In this document: piece by piece, positions 52,459 to 64,000 of the stretch
Layout: each line of letters opens with the position of its first letter
Numbering within the stretch: the stretch's first letter is position 1
Origin: Halichondria panicea
Taxonomy: Eukaryota; Porifera; Demospongiae; Suberitida; Halichondriidae
Assembly (NCBI RefSeq): GCF_963675165.1
Contig: NC_087383.1
Span: 4,804,979 to 4,868,978, forward strand
Reading direction: 5' to 3'
Length of the DNA: 64,000 nt
The notes under the pieces: model-generated
What the model was told of the DNA's origin: nothing
The model's database searches: none
The model's input: the letters and a program-made list of their open reading frames with translations, nothing else
Program-made: the position numbers and the translations under genes

Positions 52459-53936
52459 TTCTGAATCAATTTCGCGTACCCCGAGAATAAAGTGAAACTG
52501 TTATTACGCACTCATTTTATAGTCACTGCATGTTGACATTGACTGCAGACTTTAAACTAGCTTGTCGTATAGGTTGATGGTTCCTGTAAGAGATTCATGG
52601 ACTTTCTGTTTCCTCAACCTTTAATAGTGTACATTTATATAGGTAATGGTGTTTCTTTGTTTCTGTAAATGGTTATAGGAGCAAACAAACATTGCCTCTT
52701 AGTAGCATTCTATATACCATGCACAGACCAAACAAAGTTTTCCTCTAACCCAATAACTTGCTTGCATATTAGACAGTACAATGTTACAACTCACTCAGCG
52801 TCTGGCAATACCATTGTGCACTATAGCTTTAGTTTATACGGAGGAATTATCAAAGACATGGTGATTTGCCTCTGGCATATTTATACTCTACCTTATAACC
52901 ACATCCTTCCTATTCTCATGATCATGCTCTATTATAGATGTTAGGTGTTCAACACAGTAAACAACACAGTAAACGCTATATATACGGAAAAAAAACAAAC
53001 TCTTGGTGCGTGTCTTAACAATGCATGCACCACAGCTGTTTTGACTCGTCACAGCTTTCAAGTCTGATTTTTCTCTGCATGTATAATTGTCCTTGTTAGT
53101 CGCTGCTATAGGTTTCCATGATCATAAATACTACTGTGCTATATTATATACTAGGTACATGTAGAATGTAGAAAAAAGGCTCCCAATTATAGGATTGGCC
53201 AGCGGGAGCAGCAAAAAGCGTAAACCCGATAGTCAATCAACCTCGTTCATTTACATTTAGTGTCTACACACATTTGCTCTTCCTTTTAACCTTCGTTTAA
53301 ACAGTGGCACATGCATGTGAGTACCTAACAATTACAAGTAGAAGTGTGCTTGGGAATATAATTTATAGGCCTAATTATCCTGTGCGTGCGTAGCATCAGC
53401 TAGGGGTAGAGTGATTGGTTTGTGTGTGTGTGTGTGGACAGCGAACTAGACACTTTCATGGACTCCTCTAACTGCTAATGAGAATGAGACAGTAGTTGAA
53501 AAATAATAGGCTAGTTAGGCCAATGTTAATCAATGTCTTGTTTCTGGTTACCTCCCTCCTCAAATGTCACTGCCTCATCAAAAAACTCATTATTATGACA
53601 TCACTCCATTATTTTCATTAGCCACACCTACTTGTGGGTGTGTCACATGATAAATAGCAGCATAGATTAGGTAAGATTTTCCTTTTTCATATTTGTGGTT
53701 TTATTGTATATATCCAGTGTGGTTATTTTAATTAACAGGAAATGGGGTTTTACAGGAAGTGATGTCACAATAATGAATAATGATAACCTCCCTCCCTCAC
53801 TAGTGGTAAGGTGATTTCCAAACCAGAACATTGACTAACACTGGCCTTATAGTAGGCGATCTTCGAACACGACAAAAAAAAAAGTTTTCTAATCGTTGAT
53901 TTTATAGGATCATTCCCTGATGTTATAATAATTATG

Positions 53937-54340
53937 CCTCGAGTCGTAGCCGCACGAGGGATATGACTGTGTGTGTGTGTGTCTGTGTGTGTATTCCAGC
54001 AGTAACTGCTCAAAGGTTGCAATGCGACGAAAACTAACAGCTTCTATAGGCTTCTAGCCACGTTCTCTTGGATTTTGATTCGTGGATTAGCAAACTAAAG
54101 CTTCTTTCTCGAGTTATGGCTAGTTTGACTCACATTGAAGGCTGTTCAAGTCTCTTCAGAATCTTTCATAGCATCATCTGTCCGCACAAACTTTCTATTC
54201 AACATATGAGTTAGCCTTGCACTAAAGCGCTAGCTTTTTGTTAGCTACAATACTCAGAAAATATCTGTTAAAACAGCTACATGTAGCTAGCTAGCAGTAG
54301 CCATTAATTTTGTGAAATTGATCTCTTTGGACACACCCTT
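53937..54340. mobile_element. Diverged copy of the GT-array element family
   Basis: Starts ATGCCTCGAGTCG, has a short GTGTGT tract, then AGTAACTGCTCAAAGG, GCTTCTATAGGCTTCTAG, TTGGATTTTGATTCGTGGAT and TTCTCGAGTTATGGCTAGTT in the same order as 22092-23173. The 3' hairpin is not recognisable. Confidence 0.6.
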
Positions 54341-55364
54341 TAATTATTCCTGTGGATGTAATGCGCATGCGCGCTCATTCCCCATGTGTGAGAAATAATA
54401 TCCAAGATCCAGCCAGATCCTCCTGGCAGAATCATCTTTGTCTTGAGCGCCTAGTAAGCCACAAAACACTACCATATAAAAATAATTATAGATAACAATA
54501 TGCATGTACACAGCCACAGGTCTTTTCTTCTTAGATATTTATATACACTGAACTCTTGGAAGAATCAATTTTCTTCTTTCTTGAGGTCCTGGTAAGCCAA
54601 TAAATAACAACAATAGATGCATGTAAATAAGTCTTTTCTTCTCAGTGACTTTATATAGATAAACTAACTTCAATATAAAATTTATTATAGAAACTACTCT
54701 AATACTTTTGAGCGAAAGCAAAAACATGGTGAGAGCTAGAGGCATTAGCACAGCGCCAGCTTGAACACTAGTTATTTAAGGTAATTACGGTAAAAGTTTT
54801 GTATCTGTCATGCCGCTGTGCGCGTGTAACTCTTTCCTTGGCAATCTGTTGTAGAAATTACAACAACGGTAACGAATCGTTATGATGAATTAGTATGTGA
54901 GCTCCTCCCTGACAAACAAACTGTAGTCTAGGTAATGGCCTTATCAGTCAAGTAGGCTAAAAATCTGTGTCCTTTGATGTAAGCTTTGATGTCTCTTTGT
55001 GCATATGTAGTTAAAAAAAAAAAAAAAAAAGAAACCTTTGACTAGCTAGGAAGAGTAGCAGTAGTAGTAGGAAGAGTAGCAGTAGTAGTAGCAGTGCAAG
55101 CAGGACTAGACTAGATTAAAAAGTTGGTGGAACGAATAACTGACCATTTGGACGTCACCTGGCTGCCAGACTTTCATCTCGACTCTTCCCCCTGAGTAGC
55201 TGGCCTTTCTCTAAGCCACAAAACTGAGCAAGAAGCTAGAGACATGTACCTAGCCTTGAGAATTGGGAGGCGTGGCTCAACTAGTTAGCCCAGCCCAGAG
55301 GAATTGTTACCGTGGGTACTGAACAACCGTAGAAGTACAGCTACCCCTGGCTTTACTGAATTAA

Positions 55365-55505
55365 CTAGCTGTGTCTGCTGTCTAGTTGGACCAGATTTAG
55401 CTAGATAATGGGGTAGAGAATAGTTGAGCGGTGCTGTGTGTTGTACTGGCTGGCAAGAATCTAGTAAGCACCCTATGCACTGATAACTCGTCAGAATGGA
55501 GGGTA
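55365..55505. repeat. Dispersed repeat shared with 19665-19810
   Basis: Blocks ACTAGCTGTGTCTG, TTGTACTGGCTGGCAAGAAT and GCACTGATAACTCG occur in the same order in both places, about 85% alike by eye. Confidence 0.65.
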
Positions 55506-55976
55506 TGTTCTAGGGATCTGGACAGCTGTACATCCAAAGGAGCCAGGGAGTGCCAATCATCTTCTCCCAATCTCTGACACGCTAAACAAAACGAGCTAGA
55601 ACTGGGAGTCCCAGCTAGAATTGCTAGCCGGATCTAGACTAATAGAATGACATGGAGGCGTGGTGAGGCCGGATCCACACTAATTGATCCACCTAAAGAC
55701 GCTCCTGTTCCAGATTTTCACGAATGGCAAGGAAAGGGGTAATGAAGCTCAACGCACGGCGTGAATGCTCTGTGAGCATCTTGGACCATAATTATCAAAC
55801 TTCATAATGGCCACATGCATGACTGTTGTTGATAGCCACTATTATAGCCATAACATGCATGGCTATAATTATATAGTATTTGTTATTTTTACATGTCACT
55901 GCTCAGCCTAGCTATATCCTCCTTCACACACCCTGCATGCTTTTCTGTTGTCACAATAGTTAAAATACGGGACATA

Positions 55977-56050
55977 TTGGAGGAACAAAGAAAGAAGAGA
56001 CAATTAAGTTTTCTTTGTCGCTACCTTCTTTCTTTCTTTGTTCCTCCAGT
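55977..56050. repeat. Inverted repeat (hairpin)
   Basis: TGGAGGAACAAAGAAAGAAG pairs with CTTTCTTTCTTTGTTCCTCCA across about 30 bp. It lies in the 3' flank of the p66-like gene. Confidence 0.7.
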
Positions 56051-56229
56051 TCCTCTTTTGATTGTGACAAACAGAAAAAGGAGGCTAGCTCAACCCAAAA
56101 TATGACTGTATCAATTATATGCTGACATCACCACAATCCATGGTTAAATGTTAAATGTTAACTTATAAAGGATTATGAACACAGGGTATTAAATGCGTAA
56201 ACAGTAATACATTGAAACACCATTGCTAA

Positions 56230-59200
56230 TCATTCTCCTGTTCCTGATGATGAACTAAGCAGTCTCTTGTGTTTAGGAGTTCCTTTACGTCGATTTTTAC
56301 GTGACTCAAATGAATTCATCTTCTCCATAGAAACAGGTGATGTGGGTGTTGCAACAGCCTCGATAACTGTGTTCACTTTGGGAGATTGCTCGTGCACAAC
56401 TGGTCGTATGTGCTCGTCCAGTTTCCTCTTAATCAAGGTCTCACTAAGCTTGTTCAGAGTTTGATCCAATGCTGAACCAGGTTTGAACGATTTACTGGGT
56501 GGTAGGGCACTGGAGGTTTCCTTACGTTTTCTCGAGCCCTTGATGATCTCATCAATTGGCAATAGTTCAGGTGTGTGGTACCGTTGACCTAGGATACTTG
56601 GAATGACGGGATGTTGTGACTCACTCGAGTTGCCGTTAGCAGCAGCAGCAGTCTTGATGACCATATGTTTCTCAAGAACAGACACTTTGGTACTGTTTTT
56701 GATAACATTAGTAGTGATCACGCGATTAGGGTCCTTTTGTTCACTCATCAATGGGGGTGGCTTGTTGCCAAGAGAAAGGAGTGATTTTTTCTCCAGCTCG
56801 ATAACTTCTTTCTTGGACTTCTCACATTCTTCATTGTGCTGGTCCTCTTCTTTCCTGACACTTTCAAGAAGAGTCTTCAATTGAGTAGAGAGTTTTGAGC
56901 GCTGCAGGATTTTTAGATTCTGAAAGTCACATGATTCGCAAAGAAGAAGCTGTTTAGAGTTTCCCTTTCGTATTTGCCATGCAGAGGCAAAGTCACATTT
57001 GCACTGATTGCACACTGGCTTCACTTTCGGGGGTGCTTTTGGGGCGTGTGATCTTGCGCTAGATTGGAAGTGCTCGACCACACCTTCGAGACCAAAGTTT
57101 GGTATGAAGGATGGATCTTGAACAGGTATTATCGGCCAAACCTGTCGAAATGTCTTGGGGTACGGCGCAACAAGGATCTGTCTTTCAAGCTGCTTACTGA
57201 AGGCTCTACGATTGTGTGTTTGTCTCAGCATGAAGTCTCTGTAGCGCTTTGAGGTTTCCACTGCAAGTTTAACGTACTGCTTATCACTATCATTCATCTC
57301 GGCTTTACTAAGAGCAAGAATTGCAAGGTTTTTACTACCTGTGGTTGAGGAAATTGTTGAGACTTGTATGGACCCACTCTTGGCGGCGGAGAGAAGAGGG
57401 GGAGGTTGGAATCGACTAGGGGTGAATATAGTTACCATCTCGTGAGGGGGTTTTGAAGTTGATTTCGTATATTTGGAACCGGTGGCGATTGTGGTGAGAC
57501 TCGGCACAGGGGGATTATAGGATTTTGTTTTGACCAGAGATGACGCAAGTCGAGAAAGATTTCTGTCAGATGGCAAGGCTTGATCTACTGCTACATTGTC
57601 TACAAGTTGTTGTAACCGCGACGATATACCAGTCCCCATTCCACTGCTGGTAACAGTTGTGACTGTGTTTAAGCTCGGTCTGAGGTTGCCAGGGACAACC
57701 ACAATCTTTGATTGGCTGGAACGTTGACTATGTTCAAATGTGGACATTCTTGATTTAGCACTTGACTTATTTAATGCACTACCCTGTATTGGTACAGTGG
57801 CGATGGAGTGGGTATTAGTGAATGCAGTGACTCGACCGTTTGGTGTTGTAGGTGTGTCTTGTTTCTGTATTTTCTTTAGTGCTTTCAGAACGTTTAGTTT
57901 TTTTTCTTCTTCAAGCAGTTTTTCACGAATAAAATTAGTGTCCACTTTCTTTGGTTGGGCTTTTGTAATGGTTGGTTGTTTAATGGTCGGTTGCTTAATG
58001 GAAGCGGTATTTACAGCTAGTTTGCGTTTGGAGTTAGGTCCATCAGTATCTTCTTCGTCAGAGAGAACAATAATATCACTCGACCTGGAATTGAGTGACA
58101 ATTAATCATAATAACCAAACAGTACTAGTACAACTACAGTACATAGCCGTCAAATAATAATTTCCTGTCGTTGTTGTTTATTATAATTATATAACACACT
58201 GTAATTACGCTTCGTTGTGCACAAAAAAATCCCTGAGTCCGCATTATCTGGAGGTTCAAACAAACTTCTTGCAGCTACAATAGCTAGAGCTCTAGTGTAG
58301 AGTCAACTACTTGAGGATTTGTTACACACGAGTTCGAAGAGACTACAATGGGTAAGCAAAACTATCCAAAGAAGAAACAGTTAGTTTGCAAATCCACGAA
58401 AAAAACAACCGGTAAGAGCCCCCTGCATTGCTGTGGAGCAGTTACAGCAATAACAAACACACACACACAACACAACAAACTAGCGTGTGCCTCTGCCGCA
58501 TGCACGCACACACATAACACTTGAGTCGGCCGGTGCATACATTTATGTGGACTGTGGAGTGTAGCATGCATGCACATGATAATGAGAAGAGGTGGATCTG
58601 TAAAGAGGTCAAAGTTCATAATGGCCACTACAGTGTGCTATTTTTTCCCTCTTGCAACTACCAAATAGCTACATGTAGTTAGCGGCGCTAACTAACTACA
58701 AACATACAGTCATGTATTTTGCTACGCACGATTCTAAAGAGGTTGCAACTCCCTTCAAAGTAGACATAATAAATTATTATAACTCGAGAACAGTTGGCAA
58801 ATCCATCAGAAATAACGTAGCTTGAACCCTATACAGAAGCTCTTAATTGCACTCGTATTGCAACCGTTGAGCAGTTACAGCTGGAATAAACACCCATACG
58901 ACGCTTCACTGTATCTTTCTGCAGCTAATGCCCCAAGGCATAAAAATATGCACATAAGACCAGACAAAGTAAATTACTTGGTTCTCAGACTTGCCCGCTT
59001 CATTTTTTTGATACCGCTGCTCCATTTATGCGATGGGTTACAAAGATCGTCGTAAGTATTGGTCTAAATGGGCTTTGACATTTTTAGGCCTGATGACCGC
59101 ACCTTTTTAATAGTCTATAAAAAAAAAAGGGCAATCGAAGCCGCTTCCTCGCATTAAAAAAAAGGCATGAGAACCAAGTAATTGGCCTAAACAACGAGCA

Positions 59201-59537
59201 AAATTAATGGGGCAGTGCTTACTTTGTGTTGGTAGCGTTGTACCCCACCATGGGCAGAGCAGAGATAGAGTCATAGCTGCTCTTCCCCGCATCCTCAGAA
59301 GTGGACTTCTGGAGAGAAAGATTATTCTGTCACATGACATTGATTATTCATAAAGCCAACGTGTCCAGGGTACTCTATACGCTTAACACAAGGAAGACAC
59401 TTTCAACATGTAGTCTTTAACATTCACAGTAGAGAGTAATCCATAACTGATGTTACCTGACCCATCCTGGCAGTCATGTTCAATTGAGAGACCTGTTTCC
59501 ATCCGGCCACCACGTCCTTATCCACACCACTAGACAT
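56230..59537 (-). CDS. GATAD2: p66/GATAD2-like NuRD subunit, 3 exons, 673 aa
   Basis: Exons in coding order: 59457-59537 (ATG at 59535-59537), 59223-59308 and 56230-58084 (TGA). Total 2022 nt. The big exon has no usable ATG near its start; an acceptor at 58085-58086 joins it in phase to the two upstream exons. p66 proteins are repressor subunits of the nuclear NuRD (Mi-2/HDAC) complex. The motif SSDIIVLSDEED (about residues 56-67) is the conserved p66 segment, which also looks like a SUMO-interacting motif. A charged coiled coil follows (REKLLEEEKKLNVLKALKKIQ, about 109-130), corresponding to CR1, which contacts MBD proteins. A GATA-type zinc finger (CNQC...CESC, C-x2-C-x20-C-x2-C, about 414-442) with a charged helix after it corresponds to CR2. 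The C-terminus is basic. The linker is Ser/Thr-rich. Intron 2 holds two inverted GT-element fragments. Confidence 0.9.
58350..58890 (-). mobile_element. Two inverted fragments of the GT-array element family
   Basis: Read on the minus strand, 58890-58780 has ATTCCAGCTGTAACTGCTCA, GGTTGCAATACGAG, GAGCTTCTGTATAGG and TCTCGAGTTATAAT. 58480-58355 has GTGTGTGTGTTTGTTATTGC, TGTAACTGCTCC and TCGTGGATTTGCAAACTAAC. Both match the core of 53937-54340. They lie in intron 2 of the p66-like gene. Confidence 0.55.
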
Positions 59538-61990
59538 TCCTCTTTGTTAGCATAAGGTATCACTCTTCAAGTCAAAACAGCAGTTAGCTACGGGGACAGA
59601 ATATATTTTTAGTCAGTCATCTCAATAAAATAATGTTATACATATATTTGTCATTCTGTGTAGCTGGAGACTCGGCATGAATGATGCTGACTAGGCACAA
59701 ATTTCATAAAGTGTTTCCTTGCAGTTTGCATTTTTTGGGACATTTGTAATCACTACATAAACAACGCACAAAAATGTATACACCCACTCAAACAGAGTAC
59801 CAGTATGGCTTCAACAGAACCATCCACAATCTATATTCCAGTTCCAATTCAGTTTACAGATATTCATTGATAGACATGGATACGTGATCTTGGCAAAGCC
59901 ACGAAACAGGTTAGGCCATTACAACCAGCTTGAAACAAGGATGCCATAGTGATGCCAAGACAACCACCACACTTGGACACTCCACACTTGGAAGAATGGC
60001 ACACAAATACTAGCCAGGATTATTAGTCTTCTATCAACACAATTATAATTATGTTGTGACTGACCAAACAATAATTATAACCCCCAGAAATGAATACCTA
60101 CGTGTATCACTATTTTGAGATATAATTATAGCACAACTATTTCAACTACTATTTCATAATTATACTTATAATTACTCACTTGTCTCTAAAACTGTCTCAC
60201 GTACGCTACACACATGTGCATGCACGTATTGGTCAGAGAAAGAGAATTGTAGGGGCACATATCATCAAATGACTGATCTCCTGCCTTTCCCTTTAATACA
60301 CCACAAACACCCACAGGCAGTCATTAGGCCTCAGGCCAGTCACCATACAAGTTGACAGAACTATTTGAGAAGGCGCAAAAGGTGAATTTTTAATGCACAT
60401 TACATAATGCTCAGAACCTACCCTTCTAACGTACACAAAGGGTAGACATCAACACACATGAAATACTTCTCAAATGTTACACACATCCTTTAATACATAG
60501 CCTGTGTACGTAGCGAAGCACGGCAACATTACATTTGTTTCAGTTTCAATGTTACAATGGTCAGGGAAAATTACCCTAGGAAAGAAAATCAATCATGAGA
60601 TCATGTCAGCTCTTACATCAGTAATTGGTAATTTTACCAGGGGCTAGGGCTCACCAACTTACCATAATCAATACTTCGTAGGCTTGCTGTACTTAATACA
60701 TACTTAGCCTATGAACGATGATCGATGTACAATATCTCCTTTCACTAAGCAGACGTAAGTATAGGTCGGTTTTACTTTAATATAAATCATGTAGAAATGT
60801 AATGGTCTAACATCACAGTACAGATAACAGTACAAACCCAATGCCTGTGAATCTCTACCAAGAAGCACAAGCCACCCCCTCCCCCCCATGCCCATTGAAT
60901 GTTGTATAAATAAAAGTTCAGCGGTTGGTATATTAAACCTACTAGTCTGCTGGCTATACAACAAACTCTATAAACCAACCTCGAACAAGATGTTTTACTG
61001 ATTCTCTTGTGTGTACGTGTACGTGTACGTGTATCTTGAAATTGCAGTCTCAGTAGCTCACTATTAAAGTCTAAGCCTTTGTAGTCACATTCATAGATTC
61101 TTGCATTCCTTTCAACAATGTGATCCTTCATTGCACGCACATACAGTATTGTATAGCAGTGCACTGCAAAACTGGGAAAACAGGTTTTACAGGTTTTACA
61201 GGTGCTCTCACTATGCTGCACATGTCTGTGTGTATTGGGTCATGTGAGCTACATAATTATATCTTTCCAAATAAGGAAACAGGAAGTAGATAGCCTGAAT
61301 AATTGCAAAACCGGTTAGGTACCGATCCATGAAAACGAGAATTTCATGCCACCCAGAAATGAATCCTCTCCTCTCTCTCTCTCTTTAATATGAAACTGAA
61401 TGTGCTCTATTTCTCTTAATTTAACGAACATATGCACACACACACACACAGAGTTGGTCACTATGGACTAATTGTATTCATAGCTCACAACGCATCTCTA
61501 AAGGTTCTAAGCGGAGCAGCAGCGTATAATTATGGTAAGTACATCATTAGTTTTGGCCAACGAAGGAGCTATACCGAGGGTAAAATCAGTTTGTGTCACA
61601 TGGTGTACTCCACCGACTCTGATTGTACACTTCTTCGTAGAAATTGTACTTCCTGCATGGTGTGGCTTTTCACATTCCAATTTACTATAACAGCATTTCT
61701 CATTATCAAAATTTACAATCATGTATAGGTCTATCAAATAATTATGCCCCTGAACAACTTCTACATGTGTTTACATGATTTATTGACATGAACAAAGTTA
61801 TAAAAACATGGCCGAGTACTGTACATGTAACTGCAAAAATGATAAGAAACATGATAAATTATAGCACCATGCATGCAGGCATAGACACATTAATTTTGTA
61901 TTAATAAAAGAGAATCTTGAAAATGATACATGTAAGATAGAGGACAATGTCAGCAACGATATTAAATGAGTGTTTATGATGATTACAAAA
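59538..61990. other. Intergenic region between the p66-like gene and the Gln-rich gene
   Basis: No coding exon was recognised. It holds the p66-like promoter on the left and the presumed 3' UTR of the Gln-rich gene on the right. A GTGTAC repeat is at about 61013-61032 and a CT repeat at about 61369-61384. Confidence 0.5.
61779..61784 (-). terminator. Candidate poly(A) signal AATAAA
   Basis: AATAAA on the minus strand, about 207 nt past the TGA at 61991-61993. It supports the Gln-rich gene ending in that exon. Confidence 0.4.
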
Positions 61991-63874
61991 TCACCTACCA
62001 GATTGGTGTGGATTGAATGGGAACCGCTGTGAATTCGGAGTCATATACATTCCGCCTTGTGCTGTACCACCAATGTTAGTTCCATTCATTAGCTGCAACT
62101 GCTGAGCATTCTGAGGTCTGTAGGTATGCAGTGCCGGCATTCGAAGTGCTTCGGTGTTTCCAAGTGATGATTGATTTGCTTCTTGTCCTATTCGCTGTAG
62201 CACGTTCATATGTGAGAGTTGCCTATTTACAGGCGGATGTTGGCTGAGCATCTGTTGATGGTAAAGGGCACCCTGCAAACTCTGCTGTGAGAGAGCTGGT
62301 GTGTGTGGAGTGTTACCAATAGGATTATGTTGCCGCAAATTGAGCAAGTGTTGCTGTGAAGCTTGAGCCTGAAGCATCTGTTGTTGTTGTTGAAGCACTC
62401 GTTGCTGAAAAACAGCTTGCTGTTGTGAGGATGAGAGTGACTGCTGGATTGTGGGATGCTGATAAAAACTGTTTATCTGTGACAGAGCTGGTACAGTCCC
62501 CATTTGTTGCTGTTGAATCAACGAAGACCCTGTAGGGAGTGAGACGTTGCTATATTCCTGAGAGGCTTGTCGCACATGGCGCGCCAAGGAACGTGATCCA
62601 TCCTGGACAAGGTGTGTTGTATGGTTACCACCCACATTAGACTGGTGGTGAGGAGACAACATAAGTTGATGTTGAGAGTCCTGTGTATTCTCAGGAGAAT
62701 GATGCAGCGCAAGTCTAGGGCTCTTGTGCGGGGAGAGAGAACTGACATTCAATTGAGGTGACGGCTGTTTAGTTGGATAAATTGGTGGTCCAGTGTGAGG
62801 TGATGGTTGTTTAGTTGGATAGGGTGGTGGTCCAGCGTGAGGTGATGGTTGTTTAGTTGGATAGTTTGGCGGTCCAGCGTGGCTAAGCTGTTGTGGGTGG
62901 GACAGGTGATTCGACATATTGTGAGCAGGATGTGGGACGTGGTGGGACATCGAGTGGGGGGAGGGGGAATGAGTGTGGTGGAACCCAGGTGCTGTTAAAT
63001 TAGAATGAGGTGATGAAGTGTTTCTTTGATGTGGAGTCAGCTGTGCTGTTAAGTTCCGTGGAGATATGTGCTGTTGTGAAATTTGTTGTAAGTCGTTAGA
63101 CGGACCATACCCTGGGGTGAACTGCTGCTGACTGGATCCATATTGCAGTGACTGAGACGGACTATTCCAGTGTTGTCCTGATGTGTGCTCATGAGGCATT
63201 CTTGCTGGTGTGTTCGTGTTATCACCTGTTAATGAAGAAGCGTGCATGCTAGTTTCTTTTTGCGGCGGATTTTGCTTAGGTCTAATCTGTTCCCTTAAAT
63301 GTTCATTACCCGTTCTAGATGGTGTTATGTCGAGCTTTTCAGGATTAGTTCTCATCAAAGAATCTTCTAGAGGGAAATTTCTGTTAGATATGGAAATGTC
63401 AGTGGGAGTAACAACTTTTGCTAAGCGAATCTCAGGCGTTTTAGTTAGAGCTAATGGGCTAGACTTAATACTGGTTGCACTGGACTGGTTGTCATTGCGT
63501 TTTAAAGCGACTCGAGGTGAGTTGACCACATTGTGCAGTTTCAGCTCCATATTCCTAATGCTCTGCGGTGTAAGCTGTTCGGGTTGTGAATACCTCTCAG
63601 CCCTACTTTTTTGTGAACTTCTTTGTGAACTCTCAATCTCCATCTTCTCAACAGTAGCATCTTCTTTCGTTTGCATACTATGGTTGACCCTGCCCGGGAA
63701 ATGCTTAGTATCGATTTCAGCACAGTTAACAATCGGTTGGTGTCTGGTAACGGTTTGACTGTTGGTTCTACTTATTGTTGGTGTCGGATGAGGAGTGTGC
63801 ACATGTCTATGAAAGGCGGGGGCAGGATAAGACAGTTTGGGCATCTTGCTCACAGGCCAGTCTCCAACAGTCCA
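61991..63874 (-). CDS. Gln/His/Pro/Ser-rich protein, last exon, 5' end outside window
   Basis: A long open exon begins after an acceptor (CCTCCTTCCTTAG, at 63875-63876), with a codon for Trp and reading WTVGDWPVSKMPKLSYP. It runs about 627 codons to TGA 61991-61993. An in-frame TAG lies across the acceptor, so upstream coding must be in another exon beyond the window. If this were instead the first exon, the first ATG would be at 63845-63847. The protein is low-complexity: HTP/NSQ-rich early, a triple repeat built on YPTKQPSPHAGPP (about 62755-62890), and long Gln runs (QQQQMLQAQASQQHLL) late, as in transcriptional coactivators. No folded domain is recognised. An alternative end is a GTAGGT donor at 61993-61998 leading to an unseen exon. 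Confidence 0.6.
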   Translation of the reverse strand, partial: WTVGDWPVSKMPKLSYPAPAFHRHVHTPHPTPTISRTNSQTVTRHQPIVNCAEIDTKHFPGRVNHSMQTKEDATVEKMEIESSQRSSQKSRAERYSQPEQLTPQSIRNMELKLHNVVNSPRVALKRNDNQSSATSIKSSPLALTKTPEIRLAKVVTPTDISISNRNFPLEDSLMRTNPEKLDITPSRTGNEHLREQIRPKQNPPQKETSMHASSLTGDNTNTPARMPHEHTSGQHWNSPSQSLQYGSSQQQFTPGYGPSNDLQQISQQHISPRNLTAQLTPHQRNTSSPHSNLTAPGFHHTHSPSPHSMSHHVPHPAHNMSNHLSHPQQLSHAGPPNYPTKQPSPHAGPPPYPTKQPSPHTGPPIYPTKQPSPQLNVSSLSPHKSPRLALHHSPENTQDSQHQLMLSPHHQSNVGGNHTTHLVQDGSRSLARHVRQASQEYSNVSLPTGSSLIQQQQMGTVPALSQINSFYQHPTIQQSLSSSQQQAVFQQRVLQQQQQMLQAQASQQHLLNLRQHNPIGNTPHTPALSQQSLQGALYHQQMLSQHPPVNRQLSHMNVLQRIGQEANQSSLGNTEALRMPALHTYRPQNAQQLQLMNGTNIGGTAQGGMYMTPNSQRFPFNPHQSGR

Positions 63875-64000
63875 CTAAGGAAGGAGGTAGTATGGTATAG
63901 CAAAGGTGAGTACTAAGTAGTGCATGTAGAGTACAGTGTTGCAAGGTACAGGTGATGTACGATGTGTATGCACATTGTACAAATTGTAGTTAATGTTTGC
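63875..64000. other. Right edge of the window, presumed intron
   Basis: Nothing coding was seen. If the acceptor at 63875 is right, this is intron of the Gln-rich gene. Confidence 0.4.

Larger units (their letters stand above)
52459..56229. other. Intergenic region without recognised genes
   Basis: 3.8 kb. It contains the promoter of the DEG/ENaC gene, a GT-array element at 53937-54340, an A-run at 55013-55030 followed by GTAGCAGTAGTAG repeats, the dispersed repeat at 55365-55505 and a hairpin at 55977-56050. Small open frames show no family signature or splice support. Confidence 0.5.

Noticed and set aside
60787-61221. 144-aa minus-strand open frame in the intergenic region
   Set aside because: No splice sites or domain support, and it contains a GTGTAC simple repeat; most likely chance or UTR.
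63210-63758. 182-aa plus-strand open frame
   Set aside because: Antisense shadow of the Gln-rich coding exon; low-complexity sequence on the other strand.

Overview
The window is animal genomic DNA, most likely from a demosponge (it looks like Amphimedon or a close relative). Genes have many short introns (about 60 bp to 1.5 kb, with two of about 3 kb) with GT/AG sites. Non-coding DNA is AT-rich, dense in ATAATTAT and TACATGTA words, and packed with small inverted-repeat transposons. The proteins are metazoan: a voltage-gated proton channel, a DEG/ENaC channel, a laminin alpha-like chain, a p66/GATAD2 chromatin protein and CARD/Death adaptors. The species call is inference; no marker gene is present.

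Layout. 1-1124 (-): 5' part of a secreted protein leaving the window on the left. 2237-2903 (-): weak three-exon candidate. 3080-6421: no gene, but three foldback transposons, one with another nested inside it. 6422-11826 (+): HVCN1, nine exons, 294 aa. 12469-16929 (-) and 20628-25284 (-): two copies of a CARD-Death adaptor gene made by a roughly 4.8 kb tandem duplication. Between them lie a 5'-truncated retrotransposon interrupted by a hAT-like element, and a foldback element with tandem-repeat arms. 25577-27424 (-): a third, related gene encoding CARD-SAM-Death, with a 14-bp duplication that breaks its frame. Only 127 bp separate it from a divergent PWWP-domain gene, 27552-30233 (+). 33186-36715 (+): a 716-aa protein with several CENP-B-type and Brinker/Psq-type helix-turn-helix domains. 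37133-50220 (+): a 34-exon, 1855-aa laminin alpha-related chain lacking EGF-like repeats. 51022-52458 (-): intronless DEG/ENaC channel. 56230-59537 (-): p66/GATAD2-like NuRD subunit. 61991-63874 (-): Gln/Pro/His-rich nuclear-type protein, 5' end missing.

I joined exons by splice sites and phase. For every complete multi-exon model the exon lengths sum to a whole number of codons; only the CARD-SAM-Death gene fails, and it fails by exactly its 14-bp duplication. The tandem duplication supplies empty sites, so several transposons could be bounded to the base. The genes do not form one pathway. The functional group is the death-fold cluster at 12.4-27.4 kb, which looks like a locally expanding set of innate-immunity or apoptosis adaptors.
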